Shown here piece after piece: positions 36,501-47,700 of a DNA stretch of 64,000 nucleotides. Below the pieces are notes generated by a model. That model worked only from the letters and a program-made list of their open reading frames with translations. It did no database searches and was not told where the DNA came from. How positions within the stretch are numbered: the first letter of the stretch is position 1; every line of letters begins with the position of its first letter. The stretch covers positions 83,507,235 to 83,571,234 of the forward strand of contig OY829326.1 in NCBI GenBank assembly GCA_963691655.1. The letters are read 5' to 3'. This stretch comes from Toxonevra muliebris (Eukaryota > Arthropoda > Insecta > Diptera > Pallopteridae). The position numbers and the translations under genes were made by a program.

Positions 36501-37199
36501 TTTTCGGTAATATTAGAATGGAATTTTTTATGTAACTTTTAAAAATATGGCTTAGTTCTTTATTGCAAAACGTCAGTGGGTTTTACTACTAAATCGTTAA
36601 GAAATGGATGTGCAATGAGCTGAAGTGCATATTTACATCAATAAATGCAATAAATTTACTTCAAAATCATTTAACAGTAAAACACACTGATGTTTTGCAT
36701 TAAAGCTTTTAAAACTCAGCCTCAATTTCAACACGCTTTTAAAAAAAATTCAATATTTGGACGTATCTTTTAATAAAATAAATAAAAAAAAATACTAGTA
36801 ACAAGATCTTGTTTTGTATATTATTTTATTACTTAATTGACTGATAGATTATTATGGGTAACATGTACTTCGACCTTTAAATTTACTATTCGTTAATTTA
36901 TTCTATCAGAAAAAATGTATTTTTGGGAAAATTTTGATATATGTATGTTTTAAATAATATGAACAAATTCTGAAGTATTAACTTCTTTTTGTTTTGTTCA
37001 AAAGTTTCATTAGTAATAAGAACAAAAAAAAAAAAAAAAACGCACATTTGCTGCTGAATAAAGTAAAAACTACAAACAGATTTATTAACCATTTTCGACA
37101 TATGACTATAGTAGTAACAGGAAATCAATTAACATTTCGGCAGTATATTGAAACTGTCTTTTCAACGGAAAAGACAGCTAGAAAAAATCAGCTAGAGCC

Positions 37200-38640
37200 C
37201 GTTAAATGTTCTTCCAGTGCAGAACAACTGCTGGAGCATAACTCCTTAAACTGACTTGGGATTAATTCTAGTGCTGCACTACTAGGAAGAAGCTAGAAGG
37301 GGCCAAATATCCACATTAAAAGAAATCCAACAATTTTTTTAGCTAGAGCCAATTGAATGTTCTTCCAGTACTGGACAGAATCGTTGCTGGTGCATAACGC
37401 TTGAAATGAAGCTGGGATTAAATCATTAGGAAGGTACTATAAGGGTACAACTATCCTCATTAAAAAAATTCCTGCACGGTGATATTTCTTCTAGCTAGAG
37501 CCAGTTGAATGTTTTTCCAGTACTGGACGGAATCGTTGCTGGTGCATAACTTTTGAAATAAAGCTGGGATTAAATCTAGCGTTACACCACTAGGAAGGTG
37601 CTATAAGGGTACAACTATCCTCATTAAAAAAATCCAGCACGGTGATATTCCTTGTAGCTAGAGCCAATTAAATGTTCTTCCAGTACTGGACAAAATCGTT
37701 GCTGGTGCATAACTCTTCAATTGTTACTGGGATTAAATCTAGCATTACTCCACTAGGAAGATGCTATAAGGGTACAACTATCCTCATTAAAAAAAATTCC
37801 AGCACGGTTATATTCCTTGTTGCTAGAGCCAATTAAATGTTCTTCCAGTACTGGACAGAATCGTTGCTGGTGCATAACTTTTGAAATAAAGCTGGGATTA
37901 AATCGAGCGTTACTCCACTGGAAAGATGCTATAAGTGTACAACTATCCTCATTAAAAAAAATTCCAGCACGGTTATATTCCTTGTAGCTAGAGCCAATTA
38001 AATGTTCTTCCAGTAGTGGACAGAATCGTTGCTGGTGCATAACTTTTGAAATAAAGCTGGGATTAAATCTAGCGTTACTCCACTAGGAAGATGGTATAAG
38101 GGTACAACTATCCTCATTAAAAAAATTCCAGCACGGTTATATTCCTTGTTGCTAGAGCCAATTAAATGTTCTTCCAGAACTGGACAGAATAGTTGCTGGT
38201 GCATAACTTTTGAAATAAAGCTGGGATTAAATCTAGCGTTACTCCACTGGAAAGATGCTATAAGTGTACAACTATCCTCATTAAAAAAAATTCCAGCACG
38301 GTTATATTCCTTGTAGCTAGAGCCAATTAAATGTTCTTCCAGTACTGGACAAAATCGTTGCTGGTGCATAACTCTTCAATTGTTGCTGGGATTAAATCTA
38401 GTGTTACACCAATAGGAAGATGCTATAAGGGTACAACTATCCTCATTAAAAAAATTCCAGCACGGTTATATTCCTTGTTGCTAGAGCCAATTAAATGTTC
38501 TTCCAGTAGTGGACAGAATCGTTGCTGGTGCATAACTTTTAAAATAAAGCTGGGATTAAATCTAGCGGTACAGCACTAGGAAGATGCTATATGGGTGCAA
38601 CTATCCACGTCAAAAAAATTTCATTTCGTTGCTTGTCCTT
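37200..38640. repeat. Right-arm tandem array (inverted), about 9 units
   Basis: The complementary marker TGCATAAC occurs at 37391, 37543, 37706, 37871, 38036, 38200, 38365 and 38529. Spacing is 163-165 bp except one 152-bp unit that has lost about 12 bp of the TCTAGCGTTACACCACT segment. Both A-type (GAAATAAAGCTGG) and B-type (TTCAATTGTTGCTGG) subtypes seen in the left arm occur, in the order A A B A A A B A. A more diverged partial unit lies at about 37190-37340. Confidence 0.9.
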
Positions 38641-38906
38641 GTAGCTGGATCCATTTTAATTTTCAGATAGAACTTGTATGAATCGTTACTTAATCATAGC
38701 TTTTTCAACCTTTTAGTGGAAAAGGTAATGTCCACGTGAGAAAACATACATAAAATCGTATAAATATTTAATAATTTATTGAATTTAAGGGTTTTTAATT
38801 AGTTTTTGTGCAGAAAGAAATATTTTATTTATTATTTTCTTGTCATCTGAGTCACCCTGTGTTTTGGACAGCTGATATTTAGCGTCGTTGCTAACTTCAC
38901 GCTAGT

Positions 38907-39175
38907 ACAAAATGTTGCATTTTTTTGCCTCGTGCAATGGCAAAATTTTTTTAATGTTGCCCACTTACACTGCCAAAATGATGCCTTTTTAGTGTAAGAA
39001 CATAAAAATGCTACTCTGTCAGAATCAGCTAATTTGCAGCGCAACATTTTCATCCCGTCATTTAATTGAGTGCAAAAGTGTTGCATTTTCCCCGCTCGAA
39101 GGCAACATTTTTAGAAAAGAACACAATACTTTTGGAAAGTGCTGCCTCTTTTTCAGAAAAGAACACGAAATTTTA
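38907..39175. mobile_element. TTA-MITE copy 2, right piece
   Basis: Continues from 33928 after the insertion. ACAAAATGTTGCATTTTTTT, CTCGTGCAATGGCAA, CTGTCAGAATCAGCTAATTT and GCTGCCTCTTTTTCAGAAAA align in order with 30525-30785. The distal end of the MITE is missing after about 39175. Confidence 0.75.
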
Positions 39176-39494
39176 CGGCCCTCGCACGGAGCAGAAAAAA
39201 TGCAAATGCAATGCAAACAATTAAATAAAACGTTTAGTTCCTACATATTAAGTATTCTAGTTATGAAAATGCAACAGTGAGTACCTCGTCCCATTTCATT
39301 TCTGTATGTTGGTAGTAATATTCCAACAACTGTCACTTGCTTGAATTAATTTTTCAAACATTTTGTTTTCATTTGGTTCAATTCGTTTAAGAGGAATTTC
39401 AAATAGCAAATTTGGGAAATAAGTTTTGTGTTCGAAAAGTTCTTTACCTGTTTTGCTCGGCAATCGCGGCAAATAAGAGCCAAAGAAGAAAATA

Positions 39495-40151
39495 ATGAGT
39501 AGTAAAACAGTATTAACAAGCAAAAAGGAGGAAACAGAAGGTATTAGCCAGGATACCTGTAATGCATCTGAAGTAAATAATTCATATCGCTTACACGCTT
39601 CACAATGTTCATCCATATCAAGTGAGAGCGATCTATCATTTTCACTCTCAATCGAACGTGAATTAGATGTTTTCACCAGTCGCATAATAGATGATGAACT
39701 TCCAGCATTTGAAATTCGACTTATATCACCTCTTGGCCGAACACCATCGCCCATAGATAGCACATCTGCGGACTTTGACACACCAACCAGAAGTCCAACA
39801 AGAGAACGAAATATACTTAGTCCCTGCAAGAATAATCCAGACTATGTGGCGCTTCATGATATTAACGCTTTAATAAGTCCTCCTAACGATGGTGAAGAAG
39901 CCCTTAGTCGCACAAGCAGCCTTGAGACAATATTTGAGGGAGTGTTTCTCAGCACGCCACCGCGTCAACGCCTTAGCCTGCGAAAAAAAAGTCATAGCCG
40001 CAATAATCTTCTCGAAAAAGTAGTCTTAAACCGAATGCACGCGGGAAAAGAAAATAGTTCGCCTTCAGCCCTTTCACGAACATCGAAACATCAAGCTAAC
40101 GCTGAGGAAAAATGCGATACGTACGAAAACTGTAAGCATGGGCATTTATAA
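39495..40151 (+). CDS. Unidentified Ser/Pro-rich protein with KEN box
   Basis: A 218-codon frame from an ATG in good context (AATAATG) to TAA, with AATAAA 84 nt downstream. The protein is hydrophilic and Ser/Thr-rich. It has several proline-directed sites (RTPSP at 82-86, DTPTRSPT at 95-102, LSP 108-110, STPPR 153-157), a basic stretch SLRKKSHSRN (161-170), an RQRL and an RNNL (RxxL) motif, and a KEN motif at 185-187 followed by SSP. KEN and RxxL motifs are APC/C degrons and TP/SP sites are CDK targets, so a cell-cycle-regulated protein is a reasonable guess. I recognise no family. Near the end CT|GTAAGC could act as a splice donor, which would change the C-terminus. Confidence 0.62.
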   Translation: MSSKTVLTSKKEETEGISQDTCNASEVNNSYRLHASQCSSISSESDLSFSLSIERELDVFTSRIIDDELPAFEIRLISPLGRTPSPIDSTSADFDTPTRSPTRERNILSPCKNNPDYVALHDINALISPPNDGEEALSRTSSLETIFEGVFLSTPPRQRLSLRKKSHSRNNLLEKVVLNRMHAGKENSSPSALSRTSKHQANAEEKCDTYENCKHGHL

Positions 40152-40234
40152 TTTCGATATATACAATTACGCAATTCTCGGCCTTATTTACACAAGTTTT
40201 CGGTGTATAAGTATGAAATACAATTGACTTTTTT

Positions 40235-40240
40235 AATAAA
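40235..40240 (+). terminator. Polyadenylation signal of the KEN-box gene
   Basis: AATAAA 84 nt after the stop codon; another AATAAA follows near 40270. Confidence 0.5.
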
Positions 40241-40329
40241 ATATATTGTATCATTATTATTATGTATTTAATAAATACGAATAGTTTCCTACGTTAAATA
40301 TATTAATAGCTCATTTTGTATGTAATTAG

Positions 40330-40545
40330 TAGAGTGGAGATTTAGTGAATAAATTTCGCTCTTCTCTACTTTTAGTGCCAATGTGAGTAAGGCTTCATTA
40401 CCACTGAACATTTAGTGGTAGTGGGTATCAAATTTCACTAGCACTAAACCTGTAGTGGTAGTGGAAATAAAAATCAACTACCACTAAACATTTAGTGGTA
40501 CTGCAAAATTTAGTGCAGTCAAAATTTAGTGACTAGATCCCCAGT
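40330..40545. repeat. Cluster of CCACTAAA/TTTAGTGG palindromes
   Basis: Several imperfect hairpins in a row, such as CCACTGAACATTTAGTGG, CACTAAACCTGTAGTGG and CCACTAAACATTTAGTGG, with further single TTTAGTG motifs on either side. Possibly the body of a small MITE. It lies between the KEN-box gene and the 3' end of the N4BP2-like gene. Confidence 0.6.
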
Positions 40546-40549
40546 CTGG

Positions 40550-41585
40550 TAATTAGTTTTAATAAGTTCTAATAGAAATGAAGATGAGAGCCAGCTGTAA
40601 AAGATTAGGAAAAATATATAACCAGGCCAAAGGATGCAATAGTTCACTATTACGAGTATTATTACTATTACAGTAATGTCGATATTCGAATTGCAAATAA
40701 CTTATTTGAATAATAATGGAATGAAAATGTTGAAAAATAAGATAGGGTAGTTATTAAACACGCCATTTTACAGATGTAGTGATGTCTACAAGATTTAGAT
40801 ATATCTCTGATCTTTTAAGATTGCAAAACTCTTAGTTCTTCGAAGCATCTTTGCTTTAGAATAGACCGAAGTGTTTTGATAGAGGTGCTGACTTCAGAGA
40901 AATAACTTGAAATTTTATCGGTTTGTACGCAAGAATTTTTGGGATAAAATGAAGTATAACTAATATATATGTAAAAAAATATATTTACATATGTGTGGAT
41001 GACACTGGGATTACAGTCCTGGTCGCCTATCTGAAATATTTCTGCCGGTTCCAATTCAGGATAAATGTTTTTTTTATCAGTTTCCCCCACGTTTGTTCTC
41101 CAACGTAAGAAGTCTTCAAACTTAAATTTAGTGCCGAATGGAAAGTCAAATATTTTTCCGAAAAACTTCAAAGAAAAATATTGGAAAAACTTGACTTGAT
41201 AGAGAAAAATGGCTCATGCAGTTTTACTCAACGAATTATGTAAATAAATAAATTATGTATGGAAGCTTGGTTTCATTCATGGTGTAATATACTTCAGACT
41301 GAATAGACAAGTTTTTAAAAATAAACAAAAGTGTAAAATAAATTGCATCTGACGAAAAGTTTTCCACCTTTTCTTGCACATATTTCAATAAATAAAATTT
41401 ATTTCTTCAATTGTTTAAATTTAATATAACCCCATTGGGTTATGGCCGTTTTGAGGTGGCCGCAATACCCAAATTTTTTTTAGGGGGTTATGGTTGTTTC
41501 TCGGCGGTAATAACGCCCATGGGTATTGTGTTCGGGCCCTAGAAAAAAAGCATGTTGAGCTTAATAGTTTTACGTAAATAGATAA
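40550..41585. other. Intergenic between convergent genes, nothing assigned
   Basis: At about 41425-41540 two related direct segments (GGGTTATGGCCGTTTT... and GGGTTATGGTTGTTTC...) lie around a T-rich spacer. No coding sequence was recognised. Confidence 0.35.
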
Positions 41586-41588
41586 ATC

Positions 41589-41594
41589 TTTATT
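41589..41594 (-). terminator. Polyadenylation signal of the N4BP2-like gene
   Basis: TTTATT on the + strand (AATAAA on the minus strand) about 155 nt beyond the stop codon at 41750. Confidence 0.4.
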
Positions 41595-41749
41595 TGATAT
41601 TGCAATTCACAATGCAATGAGTACAAAAAAATAAAAAATAATGTAATATTATAGTAAAAATTTATGAAATTTTTAAAACACACGTCGGACGAATTAAAAT
41701 ATTTAATATAAATCATTGTTATGGAAGAGCAGTATGCATCACATACATT

Positions 41750-44700
41750 TCACACTGTCGAACAGTTTTTGGAATGGCGCGAGGCAGAAAATAATTTTAC
41801 TTTAAGCAATCCCGGATTCACTTCTCTCCATCTGCAAAACAAACAAAAAAATATAAGCCGTTTTTGGATAGAAATTGTGCGAAGTTTTACGATTACATAC
41901 TTGAGGCTACGTTCTTTCAATCGATTTTTGACTTTGTTTTTGATGGTAGAGATGCCACCAGCGCTGTGCAAACCACGGCCAGTTATAATGAAAACGTGCT
42001 TATAGGTACGCGGCGTAGAACGCAAACCAGTGATATGTCGATCTAAAAACAAATCCAGACATCCAACGGCCTCTACAACGTGTAGGTAGTGCAGATCCAG
42101 CAAATCGGGATTGTTTTGTGTGTATTTGTGAACATCAATAATACAGTTCGCAGCTCGATGATTGTACATGTCAATTTTCATTTTGTGTAAATTCGCTATT
42201 TGGGAGTAGTACACAGCAACGGTACCATTGCCTTTTTGGATGGCTTCTTTTGCTTTCTGATAGCATTCAGCTTTTAGTTGGCAATGATGTTGTGCTAAAT
42301 TACGTGTATCTTCAAAGTCGCGCAACGCCAAACGTTTTGCCTCGTCCTGGCTAAACGAAGATTTTGGCATACGATCGCCGCTGCCGTTGCTATCAATGGA
42401 ATGTGTGGAGCCATTTCTTACTTGCTGATTTTGGATATTAGCTTGCTGGTTTAACTGTAATAAGAAAGTTTCAATATCAATTTAAATTTTAGATAACCTT
42501 ACATCCTAAATAAATCCAGATACCTATATGTATATATATGTAGATACATTAAGTTAAAGTTTCTTCAAATTTAGTAAGTTTGCTAGGCTTTCCTTGAAAT
42601 CTTAATATGCCTAATATTAAATTTGGAAGTCATTCCAACCTCCGCAAATTGAAAAAATTAAAATAGGTATCTTTGCTGGCCGAAATATCAATATCGCAAA
42701 AATTACTAGTATTCAAAATTTTAACCTTTTTCACTTGCAATCTAATTTTTGTTCTATTTTTAAATTTTTTTCCAAAATACCTCAAAAATCTAAGGAACTT
42801 TTATTATACACTTGTGATACAATTAAGACATACACTTATGAGCAGAAGAATTTTAAGAAAAAACAAAATTTCTATTGAAAAGAAACAAAACCAAAGTGTT
42901 GGATTACCGTTGCAACGGTAAAATTACAATATAATACTTATGCGCCCCTTACACGATCAATAATTTGCCGTCATTTATTTGCATGTGAGGCATTTCATAT
43001 GAAGCGGACAACGTAAAAAAAAGTGAAGTTCTGAAATTCGGCCTAATCGAACTTATAGAAAATATGAAGGTGGACACATAATTTTTTTTTCTATGAAGTT
43101 TATTTGCCAAGTTATGGGTTTTCAAAGAATTGACGTAATTGAAACATGGATTTTTCAAAAGTCAGACCGGAAATTAAAAATTGTTTTCTTGCACCAAACC
43201 AGAAGTAAAAGGTTAAAATCAGAATTTTAATAACTTCGACCGTATAAAAAAAAAAAAAATATTTTTCAAAATTTAGCTTAAAGTATTTAAATAATACCCT
43301 TAAAATTTCAAAATGGTTTTAATATTTCAAGATGAAAGACAAGCCGCTGGAGCCGTGTAAGGGCTTGATTGACATGCTTTCGCCAGTTTGTTTATCTTGA
43401 TGTCAGATGCAAATAGCGAAGCGGGAAACATGCATATAAATTTTCGTTTGTTGTTTTATTTTAAATTCTATTTTATGTTGTATATTGTTTTGAGTTTTTT
43501 AGTTTTGTAAATGAAATAAACATTTCTGACTTTTATATCGTCGTCGTTGTGGCAGAATTCACTAAGTCCATTTTTTTAATTTCTGAGATAAAGTTATTTT
43601 ATTCAGTGCATGGCGCCCTACGAACTCTGGCAAAACTTGAAAAGTTAACAGATATATATATAGGTACACACATTAGTATACGTAAGAGCTGAATCGTATT
43701 TTTTATGCCATTCGAATTATAGAAGCTAATTAATACGGATCCAATCAAAAAAATTAAATTGGACTTAGTGACTTCTGCTTGAACGACGATGATATACTCT
43801 TTCAAACAGCTTATTATTGCTTCACAGGTCTTGCTAGATACATTGTTGTTGTGATGACTACATTTGTTCATTAAGCCTGTTTATATATAACTTCAAATAA
43901 CGAAATGAACATGAACTTAAGTCATGACTTTGAAAATTAACCTCTAGATTTAATTTTCATAGTCCTTAAAAACTATCATTTTACTTATTGTTGATGGAGA
44001 CATTGCGGTTGTAAATTTTTGGTCTTCAAATGAATTTCCCGGAGTAAGATATCGAAGCGCAGAAGATAGTCTTTGAGTTACATGAATAGTTTCAAGTCGT
44101 TGAGTGCAGATACTTTTAACTCATTTAACTCTTGCACCCCTACTGGAATTATATATCCAAGTAATGTCCGAAAATTCAAATAAAATAGGAGATATGGTTC
44201 CCATTATACTTGAGTTTTCTTTAAAATACAGATGCTGGCTGTCACTGAGTGGATTATGTATATGTGGCATTGTCGCTGTAAGTTGTCTTTATACAATTTC
44301 TGGCTTCAAAGTTTATAAAAGTTAAGCATAACTGTGAGGATGGAGGACCCTGAACGTATTTATTTTGTATTTTATTTTTTTTGTATTAAAGCTCAACCAG
44401 ATTTTTAGAAAAAAAAACGCTAGTGCGATAACTGATTTATTTTTTTAACCACTCTTTCATGCAAATTCTCTTTTTATTTTTCCGCTTTTCAACGCGCTTC
44501 GCCAGAGCAATATACGCGAGAGAATTAGTCACTTCAAAATAATATAAATTTAACATAGCTGATTGAAGTGTGTAAGGCCTAGCATAAATGATTGATCGTG
44601 TAAGGGGCGCATAAAGATTATAAGCGAAATAATCAGTTCTAATGTCAAATATGTATCATTTTTCCAAATTATCGTATGTCCGTGGTTTTATTTGAGGTCA

Positions 44701-47700
44701 TATAATTAAGTCATATGGTAAAAACAATATTAAAAAAAGAGTAAGATTGATGGTTTTTAATTTTTTGACTGAGATTTTACCTTTGGCACTGTTAGTATTT
44801 TGTGGAAAATAATTTTTTCCACACTTCATAGAATTTTTATGCGGTTTAAATCGGGACTTTGGGCTAGTCACTCAAAAATTTTTATTTAGTACTGTTTTCG
44901 CCAATACTTAACGACCCGAGATGTGTGTTTTGGGTCGTTGTCATGCTGAAAGATCCCACCCAATGGTAAATTTTCAACATATCCTCGGAGATGATTTTTA
45001 ATTTCGTCCAAATACTTTTTGTTTTGGTTTTTTGTTTAATCGCTTGCGTATAGTTAATTTTTGTAGTATCTTCTCGCATCGACCATTTTCCATGTGAAAA
45101 AGCTAGCGCTTCCACGACATTTGCTATACTTCCCTGGTTCTAGGGAGTTATCCAAATTATCTCCTTCTTCGCGGAAATGTAACTCTTATTTAGCCAATCA
45201 CGACCAAAATCAGTAATTGTTCAAATAAAGAATATACAGTAGTTTTCCGATTTAACGAACACCGAGTACTAAAATCAAATAGCCTTTTTTTAAAGTGCCT
45301 AAAATGACTAGAAATAGTATTTTCAAAAATTATTTTATTGAAATAATCATTTAAAGTGATACGAAAATAGAAAAGAATAAAAAGGTACATTATAAATTCA
45401 TTTTTTAACCCTTCGGAGGGCGCGCTCTGAAAAGTTACACGAGAGGGCGCGTCTCGGCAATTTAGCCGCAAGGTAAATTTCATAGCATCGACAGCAATTT
45501 TTCATATTTATAGCAAAAAAAATCTTTAAAATAAAACAATTATTTGCTTCTAGTGATATTTAAATATATTTTAATGTTTATTCGTCATCGTTTTAACTTT
45601 GAAAAAATTTCACACTTGAACTTTTTTGTTACACGAGAGGGCGCGCCGCAGCAAATTAGCCGCAAATGCGAGATACCAATTTTCAAACACAAATAGCAGC
45701 TAAACGATGTAATGCAGAAACCAACGGCTAACGATAAACCATGCTGCATTTCAAAACTTACAAAGTGACTTGAGTGGCTGTGGTCGGCTACTATGATTTG
45801 TATTTTAAAAACACAAATTCAATTTGCGGCTAATTTGCCCTCCGAAGAGTTAATGTGTCTACACTTCGAGCAAAGACAATGAAATGACAAAAAATGCCAA
45901 AAAAATAAAACCAGTTTTTGACATAACTATTCTTATTGCAATTGTTTTTGTTTCTCTGTATGATGATATAACTGTTTTTTTTTGTCATTGTTTTTCTTTG
46001 TATGATGATACATTTGTATTCTGTTTTTAAAACGTTTTATTCTGCTGAAACACTCTGATTTTGTTTGTTCGTTAAACTTAGTACAGCAAAATTTCTTTTG
46101 TTCGTTATTTAAGACACTCAATGGAAACAATTTGCTTGTTCGTTATTTGCGGTTTTCGTAGAAACGAATGTTCGTTAAATCGGAAAACTACTGTATTACA
46201 AATTTTTTAGTTTTTACGGAATTGCACCATGTCAAGTTGATTGCGAGAAACTATAAAATAACTTAATTACCATCTTGATTAAAAAGTTCCCTGAATAACA
46301 ACCGTGTGGCGCTCCCGTCGTTTCGATTTGAGTTCTGTTTTTTTTTTTTGTTAAATTGGTACATCTGTTGTTGATATTCCCTCTAAATCTTAGCGTCATA
46401 GATTGACATTTGCAAAAGCCAAGAGTACATCTCTCTCTATCTCTGTGTGTGTTGGCGATTTTTTAAAATTTTATTTAATTGTATTGTATTAAATTTTGCA
46501 TAAAAAACGGATTTAATGGTGCGTGAACGTTGGAAAAGTGTTTCGGCAACGATTCTCTAAAAAAAAAACGGTCGTTTACCAGTGCCACGGGCGGTTCAAA
46601 AGTGGTCGTGAGTCAATCGAAGATGATGAACGCAGTGACAGACCATCGACATCGAAAACCGACTTGTTGACGTCGCAAAAGACATGATTTGCGAGGCTGA
46701 ATATGATCCCACATTCATCAAAAGGATCATTACAGGAGAGGAGACGTGGGTTTATGAGTACGACACTCCAGACATCAGGCAAGTGAATGGCGTTCACCAA
46801 ATGAGCCGAGACCAAAAAAACCACGTCGTTTTCAGTCAAAAAAGTAGGCAATGCTCTCGGTTTTCATGGATTACAACGGTGTAGTGCATCATGAATTTTT
46901 GCCAGAAGGCCAGACAGTAAACAAAGAGTATTATTTGGGCGTTATGAGACGTTTCAATTCACCGAAAGAGACCAGAATTGTGGACAGAAAACTCGTGGAT
47001 TTTGCACCATGATAACGCACCGTCGCACAGTGTCATTATTATTCGTAATTTTTTGACGAAAAATGCAACAAATTCCATCCAACAGCCACCGAATTCTTTC
47101 TGTTCAATCGAGTTAAAAAACCATTACGGGGAACGCGTTTCAGCAGCCGAGAGGAAGTAATGCAAAAATCGCAGGAAGCACTGAGGGACATACCGAAAAC
47201 CGATTATAAAAAATATTTCGAGGATTGGATCAAGCGCTGGCATAAGTGTGTTGCAGTCGATGTGGATTACTTTGAAGGGGACAATATAGATTTAGATGAA
47301 TATACTTGTATTTTTAATTTTCTGAATAAATTCCGGGAACTTTTTGATCAATGTGGTATGTTTCCACATCCACTATTCTTTCGTCACAAACAATTGCCGA
47401 CTGCGTGCAAAAAATGTTGCTCTTTTGTAATCGCTTTTAATATTTTTAAGGCAACCTATTGGACCCATAAAAGGACGTTATACAAAACACGTAGACTACT
47501 AATAGAACATATTTTTCAAACTCACCATAAACTATTTTTCTAGTGACTTAATTATGTGACCACAAATGTATGTATATTAAAGATCCCCATACAAAAACAA
47601 AAGGTTCCTTTGTATTCCTATGAAAACTAACTTCAGTTTATTTTATGAATATTTCGGCTTTGACCGTTCGTGAACTGAATCGTTTTCAAAAACTCTTTAA

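Larger units (their letters stand above)
33929..38906. mobile_element. Foldback-type transposon, 4,978 bp, 9-bp TSD
   Basis: Termini ACTAGCGTGAAG and CTTCACGCTAGT are perfect inverted repeats. The flanks carry a perfect 9-bp duplication ACAAAATGT (33920-33928 and 38907-38915). Each arm has about 210 bp of unique terminal sequence (33929-34145 and 38690-38906), then an array of ~165-bp units (left about 34147-36075, right about 37200-38640, inverted). The spacer (about 36076-37190) has no transposase frame and holds a SINE. Long inverted arms made of tandem units plus a 9-bp TSD are the hallmarks of Drosophila Foldback elements. Family assignment is by structure only. Related internal units also occur in the remnant at 33156. 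Confidence 0.9.

Noticed and set aside
37753..38369. Minus-strand open frames with repeated MHQQRFCP peptide as genes
   Set aside because: They arise from the 165-bp repeat being divisible by three. Frames break where units are 163-164 bp.
46684..47543. Host genes from the open frames in this stretch
   Set aside because: They are broken pieces of a mariner transposase bounded by inverted repeats and TA.
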